A stretch of 64,000 nt of DNA from Daphnia carinata (Eukaryota > Arthropoda > Branchiopoda > Diplostraca > Daphniidae), in contig NC_081331.1 of NCBI RefSeq assembly GCF_022539665.2, positions 4,064,501-4,128,500 of the forward strand. Direction: 5' to 3'. Below are positions 1 to 12,700 of this stretch, one piece after another. The notes beneath the pieces are model-generated. The model saw nothing but the letters and a program-made list of their open reading frames with translations, had not been told where the DNA came from and made no database searches. The position numbers and the translations under genes were made by a program. How positions within the stretch are numbered: position 1 is the first letter of the stretch; each line of letters starts with the position of its first letter.

Positions 1-1462
1 GAGTTTGTTGCATAAAGAGCCACGCAAAAGAGGGCAGGCGCCATGTAATTGTCCGCCGATTAGACGATGGACGTGTTGATTTTCTGGCGACAAGCAAAAA
101 CAACTCTATTACGTCCATTTAATAATGCGAGTCAGTGGAATGGCAATGATTTTGTGTTTACGGCACGCGTTCTGCGGTGTGTGTTAGCGCTGCGACTGTC
201 GGACCTGATGCTGGGCAGCATTGATGTCTACACGACTGGAACACCTCTTCCAACCAAAAAAAGCTACCCTCATCCAGTCCATCATTTCGACAGGAAACGG
301 GAGAGAGACCCCCCGCGGATTGAATATGATAAGGCCGCGTGACTCTATAACCTCCCCCTTGTAAAAATAAACCTAACGTACATTGGATTTCTTTTTTCCC
401 TGTTTTTTTTTCTCCTTCTTCTGTGTTTCCCATTGTGTATATGTATATACATGTCCGATGTTACATATACAGGGTAAATGAGAGAAGCCCAGCACAGCAC
501 CGGGCAGCCAGCACGTGACCCCGGGACCGGGTCTCTGCTCTCATCACTCCCCTCGCTAACTATCCCCTCCAATAAAGAACCCTTAGCCCCCCCCCTGTTG
601 CGTCGTTTTTATTTTTTATTCTTTTTTTTTTTTTTTTTATTCTTTTTTTCAGTCCTTTTTTTTTTTAGCCAATATGCCATCATAATAATGAACCCTTGAA
701 CTGATTCTATTATCGTATATATTCTCACCGGAGAGTTTATGAGTGTACGCATTTAGTTTTTTTTCCATTTCGTGTTTCTTCTTTTACGCTGTCGAGTTTT
801 CCCAACTGATATAGAGTGCACACGTTTTGTACAAAGATCATTATCAGCAACGTATAATCAATATGAAGTGAGGATGCTGAACACTAATGTTTGGCAATTC
901 ATTCAAGTACGCTCTATTTTCACGAGATTTCAGCGATCATGTTGCAAATATTGCAGCTATTAAAAGCGGATACGTGGCAACTTCCCTAGTTTGATTTCCG
1001 TCTTTTGTTACACAGTATGAGACGCAGTTCGTTTGAATTTATTTTTTGTCTGTCGATATTACCAGGAAAAAGCCTCGATAAAATTTTAAGTCTAATAGTG
1101 AGAAACAAGGAAAAAAAAAAAAACCCAGTGTGGATGCTGTGATTCATGTGATATAAGTAAGCCTACTTAAGATCGAAGGGTGAAATAATGACGTGCCCGA
1201 ATAATGCAACGGGCGATGGCAGCGACCGTCGATCTACACGCGCCGTCAACGCTCACGGCGTCAAATGTCATCAAAAAGAAATAGGAAAGAGTGCCACGTG
1301 ACCGACGCCAACCCACGGTCTCAAATTTTGCACGCCACTTGGTTTTACATGCAGCGTTACCGTCTCGGTCGATTTTCGAGTCAAAACGACACCGTGACGC
1401 TCAGCCTGTTTTTTACAAGTAGAACGATCTTATTCGATCTACATTATAGATATACATTCCAC

Positions 1463-1488
1463 GAATTTCAAGTTTGAACTTGAAATTC
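1463..1488. repeat. 26 bp palindrome
   Basis: Two 12-base arms (GAATTTCAAGTT and its exact complement) around a two-base centre. Confidence 0.8.
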
Positions 1489-2595
1489 TTGGGACATTGA
1501 TTCATTCAAACGGTGAACTACCCTCACGAACATGCGTGTCATGCATACATCTAAACACAATCAATTCAAATAAAAAAATGATTTCTTTTGTTTAGCGAAT
1601 TTGAACCGTATAATAGTTGACATTCTCACAGCGTTCGTTCATCCAGCATTAAGTTGTAGACGCTGGAACTATAGCCATGGCAGACAGGCATATGCTATTT
1701 AAATCCATTTCATTTTTATAAATTGAACATTTGTGTAGACGTAAAGAATACATCATCTTCCACTTTACTAGCGGTAAAAGATATGATTGAGAAAAAAAAC
1801 CATAGTTCTGTGTACACGCCTTTTGTTATAAACGAAAAGGTTGAGAAATATCCATCCCGTATCATGGAAAAAAAAACGAGGGAGGAAATTGATGCGTGAA
1901 ACAACTTCTAAGGGGGGGGGGGGAGGAAGTGTAGTGGAAGAAGAGAGAACGACGCCCAGGCACGCGACCGGAACGTGCTCCATTGCTTCGGCATCCACAT
2001 CCTTCATAGATTCTACATAGACCCTAACTGAACATAGACTGTACTATACACAGCGTAGTGTTAGTGTGTGTTACCCTAGCCCATCACTTGGGTAAGTTCT
2101 TTGGCACTGTCTCTCGACTCCCGGTTTTTCAGCCAGCATCAGTGGCGTGCGGCCAGAGCATCCAGCTTGGACATATTAGTCTAATTAGGAGTGGAGCATG
2201 TGAAACGGAGACTTGTGCTGATGCTGTAGTTCCACGCTTCTTCCCTATATCCTTTCGTTCTTTTCCATCCCTCTTTCAACGTACTGTATCGATGGTATAA
2301 CATTGCGGCTCTTTGCCGGTTGGAGTTGCCTTTTCCCGATCCGGGGTCCCTGAAGCGTCAGTCAGGTTATCTATTTCCGCAAAAAAATATACGTTTTGCT
2401 TCGAGCAATGGTATGTTCTCATTTATGTAAACCTATACGCAACAATTGGTGAATACGATCCACGGTTGGCCGGTTCAATAATTATGGCCTATATTAGGCC
2501 GGTGGGTATGGCCTACATTAGAAAGGATTCTGTTCACACTTGATTGAAGGTAGACAATATTGAGACGAGAAGAACTCAATGCAAAGACAGGAACG

Positions 2596-2601
2596 TTTAT
2601 T
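2596..2601 (-). promoter_or_regulatory. Candidate poly(A) signal for gene A
   Basis: AATAAA on the minus strand about 840 bases beyond the gene A stop. A plausible 3' UTR end, unsupported by transcript data. Confidence 0.3.
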
Positions 2602-3439
2602 GTTTCATCATGAAAATCGTCACTGAGAATGACGTTGATGACATTCCCCGACGGCAACTTTTTTAAGGGATGTGCTGAACACATCGCAACAGCCGCCGTC
2701 AGCGGTGAGGAATCTCGTGTATAAATTAATGTATGTAAATCCATTTTTTAAACACATATTCCATAGAATTTCAACCAAAAAGGGCTTTTCGTTAAACAAC
2801 CAAAAAAAATTTGAGAAAAAAAGAAAAATAAAACAAACCAAAAAAGGATCAAAAGATCTGCTTCACTTGGCACGATCTCTAGTCCCCGAAAGAAAATTAA
2901 TTGATTATTCCTTTAGATCACGAACCGATCGTAATCGGAAAAACGAAACTATTTTGCAAGAATCCCCCCGAGCAAATCGTGAACTTAAATGTGTCACAAA
3001 AAGAACCTTGTAGAAAAGAAAAAAGAAAGGGATCGGATTATGCAGCTGAAGGACGATAACAATCTACATCAACTCTACACCGACGTCGTGTAGTACACAA
3101 GTCTTTATATAGATTCATAAAGAGAGCAAATTCAACGACGTCGTTAGCGATGTCATAGTCCTACGTAACGCTGGCAAAATGTGAAACTGCAACAAAAACT
3201 CGATTGAAAAAGAAAAAAAAAATCAAAACAAAAATTACAAAGAGCAAAGACGACAGCACCAAATCATTGAGAGACACAATCAATTTCGAGAATTCGAAGT
3301 TGTCCTCTCTTCGTCTCCATATTGTACGTATATAGTTGCGTTTGTTTGGGTACCAATCAGTTGGCAATCATTGTGTATATTAAGGGTCAAAAAATTCTAT
3401 TGTGGTACAGCGGTGTAAGTAGCATGTATGTAGTTATTT

Positions 3440-3799
3440 CTAGTACAGATCACTGAAGACTAAATTGGAGCTGGCGTCTTCGTTGGAGACGGCTGACGAG
3501 TGGGTCATGCCGCCAGCGCTTCCCGGTGGAGTCAGCTCACCCAGGGAGGCCGAAACGCGGTGCGGTTGTTGCGGTTGATGCGGCTGTTGATGATGATGAT
3601 GGTGATGAGGGTGCTGTTGTTGTTGTTCGAGCTGCGACGACGACGCCGACGCTGTCAGAAGGTCGCCATCTTTGATCGAAGACGTTCCGCCAGCCCCTCC
3701 TCCGCCTCCGCCCACTCCGCCTCCGCCGCCACTGCCGCCGCCATCTTGCTGTCGCATTATGTTGCGGCGCCATTTCGCTCTGGCGTTCTGGAACCAAAC
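3440..3799 (-). CDS. ap: Gene A exon 5: recognition helix and C-terminal tail
   Basis: Starts VWFQNARAKWRRNIMRQQ, the rest of helix 3. A Gly-rich stretch follows, then a Gln/His/Pro tract (Q4, H6), ending ...LVFSDLY and TAG at 3442-3440. 119 residues. The tail is low complexity and probably disordered. Confidence 0.93.
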   Translation of the reverse strand, partial: VWFQNARAKWRRNIMRQQDGGGSGGGGGVGGGGGGAGGTSSIKDGDLLTASASSSQLEQQQQHPHHHHHHQQPHQPQQPHRVSASLGELTPPGSAGGMTHSSAVSNEDASSNLVFSDLY

Positions 3800-6700
3800 C
3801 TATTGCGCAGCATTTTCACGAATCAGATATGCAATTGGCAAACACATTGTCCCTTGCTTTTCAATAAGACCCATCCTAGTGGACTATATTCTATACTACT
3901 CTTACTAATGCACATTGAGCTTTAAATTTTTGGCCCATGTTTTATGTTCGTCTATACGTAGGCCTAATGCAAAAAGACTTATAGCTGGTGAGGCCAATAT
4001 ATTTACCTGGAGGACGCGTTTGGAGAGACCCGTTTTTTGAGCCAGTTGTTTGAGATCCTTGGCGTCCGGGTTCTGATTGATGGCGAAGTAGGACTTCATG
4101 GTTCGTAGTTGGTGGTGTTTGAAGGACGTTCGCATCCGCTTTGTCCTCTGTTGTTGCTGCTGTTGTTGGGACGAAGATCCGCCTCCGCCACCTCCACTGG
4201 CGCTTCCGTTTGTGCCCGAACTGTCGTACACCATTCCCTCCATCGAAGACAGATCCGCGCTTGAACCCAACATGTCTGAGCCGCAACCGGTAAAGAAAAT
4301 GAATGCCTTTAATCGTCATTGATTTTTTTTTTTTTTGGTTTCAAGTTCTTGCCGCTATCAGATTTCAAGTGGCTTCGAGTGTAAACAAAACTTTTGCTTC
4401 AACATTTCAATAGATCTCTTGATGGTATAGACGGTATGAATCAAGTTGTTGCATGTGCCGTACGATTCGAAAAGCCGGCACATTCATAGGGAGTTTTTGA
4501 ATAACGATGGATCAATGTTTTCTTAGTCCTTTCGTGAAAAAGGAAAAAAACGAAGCTTCTCGAGAATCTTTTGACGGGTCTTGATAGGAAACCGAAAGGT
4601 CATAAAAACAAGAACTACTTTAGAGGGGAAAAAAAAGCACAAAAAGGGGTCTTATCTGTTTCTATTTTTTAAGGATCGGCATCACCTATTCATACGCACC
4701 ACTTGGGTAAACCGCACAATGCACTAGTTTTTTGTCCTCGTCTCTCAACATATCAACACGAAATCAAAATTCGCTATTGGTCTCCACCTTTCCTCTAATG
4801 GATTTCTCTGGTCATACAACGGGCTACATGTCCGTATCGTTTAATCCCATCATGCCAACATGCTGGAAGAAATGATGCCAGACAACAGATACCTTAAGTA
4901 GTGCAGAAATGCGTACGTAGCAAGCCAGTAGACTGCGCTTTTCTTGGATTTATTTGTTTCATTTTTCCGAGAAAAACAAAGAAAGAAGAGGAAACAAGGA
5001 GCCAATAGTGACACCTGAATCGTTCAGATCACCATGTGGGGTCTTTCAAATTTAAAAAAAAGGAAGCTACTTTCTACTCCAGTGCTCATCACAGCTGCTT
5101 ACAAGTGACAACACACCAGTTCCAAACAAAAAAAAAAAAGGGACGCTGGAACAAGTTGAATAAATCCTTCTGCTAAAGCAAGAGGATCATACCAGAAATT
5201 TTTTAGAGAGTACACCCTGTTATATTTTGTTGCACGATAATAGGTGTGCACGATGTTACCCAGGTGATTTTTGAGGCCACTGTCATCCCTCCGTCCGGAA
5301 GAAAAAGCCACGTGTTGTTAAGATAACCACAGAAGTGCGTCGCTGAAAAACGATCAAGTTGCCACCGTTCCGAACACGTCGCAGAGACGGAACAATCCAG
5401 CGCAACTGGAAAGGGTCGATGGAATCAGAAGGGGGGGAGGGGGAGATCCTTTAGGTCGTTTAGTCGATGACCCCTCTCTTTTCTATCTCACTCTCTCTCT
5501 CCCCATTACATGATAAAAAAGAACGCCTACTACCTTTTGCTCATTATCGGGACTTTGCTATACAACTGAGGTGAACATCTATCGTCTATAGATGATGACT
5601 AGAGTTGGGGAGACAGAAAAAATGATAATGATTGCGTTTCGCTGGGCAAAACCTGGTCATCAGTAAGGATAGAGCGTAGTGCCATAAATTGGTTTAGTCG
5701 ACGCTGTCGGTAGCGATGGCAGGTGTTGCTCACCTGCAGAGCACCCCGCTGTGATCTACCGATAGTGGGGGGTCCAGGGGGGAGAAGAAAAATAGCCAGA
5801 GCAAAAAAAATAAAAATAAAATACAACTAACAAGTAGGGGTTTGACGGATTAATCTACGAACGATGCAGTCGATCCATCGAAGCTTTGCTATAAACAGAG
5901 CCATTTCAAAAGGGCTGCAAAAGACCGAATAGGTTTTGTTATCAAGTTATAACTGATTGTTTGCATTGATGATCCATTTGGGACATAAGCCCATCTCGAG
6001 AATAAGTCTCACATGCCTTTAAAAAAAAAAGAGATCATACCTGCATATTCCACAAGGAAATGCAATTATCCTACGTATTGTAATATATTTTCATCTTTCG
6101 TTTATGGCGAGGGAGCCTGAGAGAAACGTTATCGATTTTCCTCGTCGAGCACAGCAGCGAATGGCCTCGCCCTCTCCACGTCCTTCTTCTCTCAACCCTC
6201 GTTTTTTTTATTTATTATTATTATTTTCTTTTTTTTTTCACATCAGCACGGAGTTCACTGTATTTTGCCCGCTTTCGCCCGTTTATATGCATCGTATGCT
6301 TGTTGGATCGATCGCGAAGCAAGAGAGTCAAAACGGCGTGTAATGCGATACGTCTGCTGGTGGAATAAGGACGGGTGGGAAATAATGTTCTCCTCCTCGT
6401 CCCACTTCACCCATCGCTTGGGTACACCGTATAGGATGTAGACGAGGCAACATCACATTATGATCGTTATATAACTCTAGGCACATTACACTGTACGGTT
6501 CAGGTTCAGTCAGTGAAAACGGATGCTCCACGAAAGGAGATTTCCCTACATGGTTTACGCGTTTCTTTTATTCTTTCTTCTTCTTGTTTGATTCCTTTTT
6601 TTTAATGGCTGTGTGTTGATTTAACCGATGGCCATTTTTTTAAACAGAGTCTATCCCCAGCTCCCCACAGAAAATCCCGAGGATGGCGGACTGTTCCACA

Positions 6701-9700
6701 ATGGGGGTCGCGTGCCGTTTTGTGCTTTGCTTGCGCATTAACCGAAAGTGACTGACGCCGGCGATTAGAATCCATTTACTTTATCGCAGTTGCTAGTTTT
6801 TCATAGTAACAAAATTCCCTTCTTCTTTTATATCAATTTGTATCCAAGTTGCTCTTATTTCGGCGTGACGCGCACGGCCAGGGATTATGAAAGACGTCAC
6901 GGGGATTTGGAGCGCAGAAGCTCAACTGGGACCAAGCAAAATGATCTTGCTCTTTTTTCGAGTCCCGTGTGATTGTCTCACGGTTGAAGCTGTGAAAGAC
7001 GAGAGTACACGACGACGGTTGTCGATTTCTTAATTCGCCGTTTGTTCTGTTTCGCGCACCAGAACACCCGACAGGCCAAATTAGGAACTAGTTGGCCAGC
7101 GACGGTACATAAGCCATCCATTGCTCGATATATTTTAGCTTGCACACGAAAGCTTACGTTGAGCATTATCCCTCTGGTATTGTTCAGGCTCTGGCTGTAT
7201 GCTAAAATATTTTCGAAAGTGACAGGCCTTCAAAAGTGCATTGATTTGAAAACGTGTAGCGTTGGACACAGACTACGAAGTCCACGTGTGAAAGGGGAGA
7301 AATGAGCCGGAGAGGCGCCAGTTATTCGAAGCCAGCTAGGACTGACCCCGAACACGCGACCTCTTTAAACTCGAACTCTCAGCAATCTCTCATTCTTCCA
7401 AACAGTCATCCAGCAGAAAGCGAAGGTCTTTTTCGTCCTATAAAATGCATGTATCTCTATAATGTCAAGCGGAAGGGAGACGCCATGGTGTTGGATATCG
7501 GAGTAAACGGCAGAAGAAGAACGAAAGCGCGGAGTGCGCATGATAAAACAGCGAAAACGGAGAGAAAGTGAAATAGAGATGTCGTTGATAACCTTTCAAT
7601 TAACAGGTTGCATTGGCTGGCTTTGACTGAAATCAATTCGGCCTTGATAGAGTCATTGATCGATGGCTAATGACATCAAGGACGAGAGTCAGCGGTGTCC
7701 TGTTCTTTTAATCTTGCCTGTTGTTGGAAATCGCACGCGGGAAAAAGAAAAACGTCATCATTGATCACGTCTGGTCGAAACTGGGACCTTTTGATTGGGG
7801 AAGTTGAAAAAGAAAAAAAAGAAGCGCATTGACGTAGAATCCCAGCCAAACGAAAAGCAAAAACGAGAAGGCCAACGGAAGAGTCAGCACACGCGCTACC
7901 AATTACGTGGCACGTAGTCGACATTACTCCGCAACCCATTTGAAAAAGTCTCAACATTTTTCTTCCTTAAAAAAAAAAAAAAAGAGAGAGAGAACTGTTG
8001 GCTTGCTGAAGCTTTTTCGATACTATTTTAAGTGACTGGAAAATAAGAAAGCAAAAGACGAAGAGGGGGGGGGGGACTTTCTTTGCCGGAGTTTTCCAAG
8101 TCAACTGTGCGCTGATGGATGGATGGATGAATGACCTGAGCGTCGTGTTTTTTCGGGGGCCCTTGACAGTCCTTAAAAAGACGAAAAAGGTCAGACTGTG
8201 CAGGCTACACTTCTTGTCTCAACATTCACTCACTACGTCATGCAGTCGACGTCTATGTGGACCCCCTCCCATCGTTCTCTTCCACAATGGCAAGCTCCTC
8301 GACGTTCTATTTCATTTTCAGATGCCTCTGCACTTGCAGACTAACGGCGTCAGTGTACATTGGCATTCTCTCAACAGGAAAAGAATGGCGCAAGGTTAGA
8401 GGGGTGACTAAGAAAGCATGATAAAGGAGGGGCCGAGAGGGGGGATCGTTAAGAAACGTATGAAGTTTTGACTTGACCTGTCAAACTGTCATCACTTACG
8501 ACAGTTCACTTTTTTTTTTCTCTCTCTCATTTTCTTCTTTTGTAAGTTAAACCTGATAACATTACACGTAAAGAAAGCAATCAGCTAAATGTGCCGGTTT
8601 GCAACGCAATATATGGAACTAAGACATTCAAGTCCGCCATGAAGCGCGTAACGGTGGTAAAACGAATCTTGAGGACAACGCTCGCACGAACCGCATACGA
8701 TGTTTTTTTGCGTGCACATGATGTAAAAAAAAAAATAGTTCGAAATTCAATCAACTTTAAAAAGGGCTACTCTCGTTTTCTCACGCGTTGTCGGCATTTC
8801 CACACGCAAGTCAAATTAACCGAATTGAAAGGTATACACCGGTGTTGCTCTCGGCGGATAACGGTGATAAATGTTGACACGTCAAATGAAAATGTTCCAG
8901 AATTGGAGATTTCAAAAAAAAAAAAAAAATAATAAATAAATAAACGGGATGCTAGAGTGTGCATGTATATATATGGTGGAATAGCTTAAGCAGATATTTT
9001 GATCTGAAACCGGTATGAACGTCTGGGAACGCATATACAAGGATAGATTGGTTCGGTTTTCAAGTTACGTGGTTGTATCACAAGTGGAGGAGAGATAGCG
9101 ACGACTCGAGATGAGTGAGAGCGCAGGTGCTGCTGCATCACGATCGCATCTCTTCTGCCACTCTAGAAATTCATCTGCATGGAAGTGTTTTGAATCATAA
9201 GGAAAGACAAAAACAAAAAATACAGAGAAAAGCGCTGAAAACGGACTTAGATGTGCTGGGAGTTTTGGGATTCAAATGTTTCTCACTTCAATTTTAAAAA
9301 ATAAAATGAAAAAAAAAACTCTTTGATGGCTCGGATCGCCAATTTCACTTCCAGCGACGAGCTGTTGAAACGCATTCACCGATGTATCAAAGGCCAGCCC
9401 AAAAATAGAATTTCCCAATAAATTCCATTCGTAAACTAAAATGGATGCAATTAATCGTCGATAACATCATTGACACCAGGTTTTTTTTTTCTTTCGACGT
9501 CTTTCCTCTTTAGTTCTGTACCCCCGTTCGGATTGCCCGTTGAGATTTTGCGTCCTGATTAATTGCCCGATCATTGAAATGAATGACCAGTAACGAATCT
9601 CTCTATTTCCCATCGGCATCTCGAAACCTGTTTTCTCTTCGATTAATATGCTAATCAATTTCTCATTCTTGTTTTTTCGTGTCATGCAAATGGTTTGGAC

Positions 9701-12700
9701 ACTTTGCCTCACAGTTGCGCAGTCTGTCATAGAAGCCCCTATGTTTTACAATATCCTTTTCCATTTCGAACACAACGAGCAACACGATCTCTTCCCGGTA
9801 TCGATTGCAAAATAATGAAAGATTTGTTTTAAACTGACCGATTCCTGCAGTGAGTTGTCTCAAATTGGCAGCGTTCAGGTGTTGTTGCTGACCGAGAATG
9901 GACGAGTCCGCGTGATTGCCCGTCGAGCCACCAACATTGCCGTTGTTGTTATTGTTGCCGGAATGGGCGAGAGCGGCCGCTGCTGTCACTGCCGCTGCTG
10001 CAGCCGGAATCTTTCGTTTTCGCGGCCTGCCTTTCTGAACACTGTGATGATGTCCCATCGATCCAGCGCTGGGTGAGCTTCCTCCTAGGCCGGCGTTACC
10101 GAGACCTCCCGATAACGAAGGGAAGAAACTGGAAACAGCCGATCCACTGCCGCCTAAACATCGTTGAAAATCGTTGACTGATGGATTGTGGAGGTAATCT
10201 TGTCCACCGCCGGCCACGCTCCCACCGAAGACGTTCGGACGCATTCCGGATGGATAAGACGCATCGACAGCTGGATCTCCTATGCTGGCTGAAGAGAGGA
10301 TGTTAATCATGTGTTGGCTTGGGCTGACTGATTCCGGCGGTATCAAATGATGCGGATGATGAAATCCTGACGGAGGCAAAAGGCCGTGGTGAGGTCCGCA
10401 CGACGAGAGATCGCAAGGGCCATCTGAGCTGCCCATTAGGCCGTTATTGTTTCCCTGTATGTGCTGATGCGGCATTATTAGGCCGTGCTGATGTGGCTGA
10501 TGCGTTGAGCCCAAGGAACCCGTCGGATGTTGCAGCATCTCGTAGTGAAGTCGGCAATAAACGATGCCGTCCCGCATCCCGAAAATGTCGCCTTTCGTTA
10601 ACGGCTTTGAAGGATTAAAAAAAAAAAACAACAACAATCAAACCTTTCACTTTTATTTAAATGTGTTTTTTTTATTGAATTGAGGCTTTTACCTGGTTGC
10701 ATGCGGCGCAAGTGAAGCAAGCCAGGTGGAAGACGGCGTCGCGGGCTCTCATGACCAGTTCGTTGGATCCGAGCGGCAGGCAACAGCGGTTGCAACGTCT
10801 CACGCCGAACAATCTGCACATAGTCAGAAGATAGGAGATCTATTAGCGTACAGTCACGATTTTTCAAAAATCAAACATCAAGCACTTTTTGCTTTTTAAA
10901 AGGGATTTTGTCCGTTGCTTATTCATTCCTCCTTTTGGTTGGCAGATTGCTGGGTGCAAATAAACGTAGCTGTTGGCCAGTTTCACCTCGTGAATGAATC
11001 ATGAGCTCGAATGGGAAACTAGGGCGGATACAAGGCAACACCTGAACTAGACGTTTGGCGAGAAAAATGTGTAGACGCGTTGCAGGACAGCAATGTGGAA
11101 AGAGTCAGGTGACAACAAGGTGACGTATTCATTATGAATTCCTGACGGTTCGACAACGCTGACGGTTCGCTCTGTTATTCATTTCGATGCTGACGCAACT
11201 GACGGCCGTAAAAAAAAACGGAGACGGGACAGAAAGAATAAACAAACGATGACGAACAAGAAGAGCCCATGGTAAGTGCATCACGCAACGACGACAGTCG
11301 GTGCATTTCCCATACGCATCAAACATGTGGTAAATGTTACGTAGCAGCTCTTTGCATATCTCTAATCTTTGGCCCATTTTTTGCTGTTTACCACTGCCGG
11401 CAATTTACATCGCCATTACGCAATTGACTGGAAAAAAATAACGCATATTTAGCTCATCCTTGTTTATTGCGACCGTAAAAAAAAATCGCATGGCTAACAC
11501 AGTTTGACTAATTTTGTTTGTTTTTTTCCGCTTTTTTACAAGGTCGATTTTGAAAGGCTTGCGGAAGTCGACTCGAATATCCGACCTTTTCTATTTCCTT
11601 TTTGTTGTTGTTGTTGTTTAACTTTGATTGGGTTTTGTTTGTATATACGAAATCTTTATTTTTAACATCAGCTGATGGACGGCCAACATGACCTCCAACG
11701 CGATATTCCATCGGATAGTTACACGATTGATTTATTTTCTTTTGAAGCTTCTTCTTTTTTTTTCTTTTTCCGATACGGGTGATAAGACCGCGCTGATAAC
11801 CCACCATAAGAACCCTACCAAAGAATTGTTTACGAAAAGTCAAACGTTGCTTACTCGTACTCCGCATTTTTTTTTTCCTTATTCGTATCGGGATTGTTCC
11901 AGACAATAAGAACCGCCCAACTTACTTCAGCGAAAAACTGTGATTGCGTTATGTGCGATCCGATTTGAAATTATACGACACTCTGATTAAGTGCTTTCTA
12001 AAACGACACCGACTTCCATTGTGTTAAACGAAAAAGTTGAACGTAGCCTAAATATGTACAGAACTGATGTCACAACGAAAGAAATTTTGCCTCGTGACTT
12101 TTTACTTGTTTCGGCCAAAAGGAAAGTGAATTGAACTCTGTAATTCAAAAATGACGTGATCAAAGCTCACTGTCCATCGTACGAATTGATACACGCTTTC
12201 GTGATTCGTGAGCCACTGAAATATCTGGAGGGAATTTCATCAGCGCTGTACCGTTTTTAGACGCTGACGCAAAACAGCGGTGAAAGTTTGTTTATCAAAA
12301 GCAAACCAAAAAAAAAAAAAAAAAACTCGTTATGCGCTGTTACCTGTAGTAGTCGTCGCGGCAGTAGATGCGTGACTGGCGAGCGAAACAGGAGAGGGCA
12401 GTGTCTAGCGGCCGTCGGCACTCTCCGCACCTGAGACACTCGCTGTGCCAGGCTCTTTCAACGGCTACCAGATAGTAACGATCGGTGATTTTGAATCCGC
12501 ATCCTCCACAAAGCGTCGTCGGCGACGGCGAATGTTCACTGCCGACAATGCCGCCGATGGTGCTACCGAGCCCGCCGCCCGAGGAGGCTGTTGCGGCCGC
12601 CACGGAATTCGATAGCAACTGATGCATGCTAGCAGACGATTCGTGTTTGATGGTCACTGCAGTGGCCTGTTGATCGTCACCGGCACTCTCAGTCGACATC

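Larger units (their letters stand above)
1..3439. other. Region 3' of gene A, no further gene seen
   Basis: Contains the presumed gene A 3' UTR (toward 2.6 kb), poly(T), poly(A) and a G12 run near 1912-1923, and a near-perfect 26 bp palindrome at 1463-1488. The short open frames show no recognisable domain or splice-supported continuation. Confidence 0.6.

Noticed and set aside
3500-3925. 141-codon plus-strand open frame opposite gene A exon 5
   Set aside because: Antisense read of the Gly/Gln/His coding repeats; runs of Met, Leu and Arg mirror the repeats and there is no domain.
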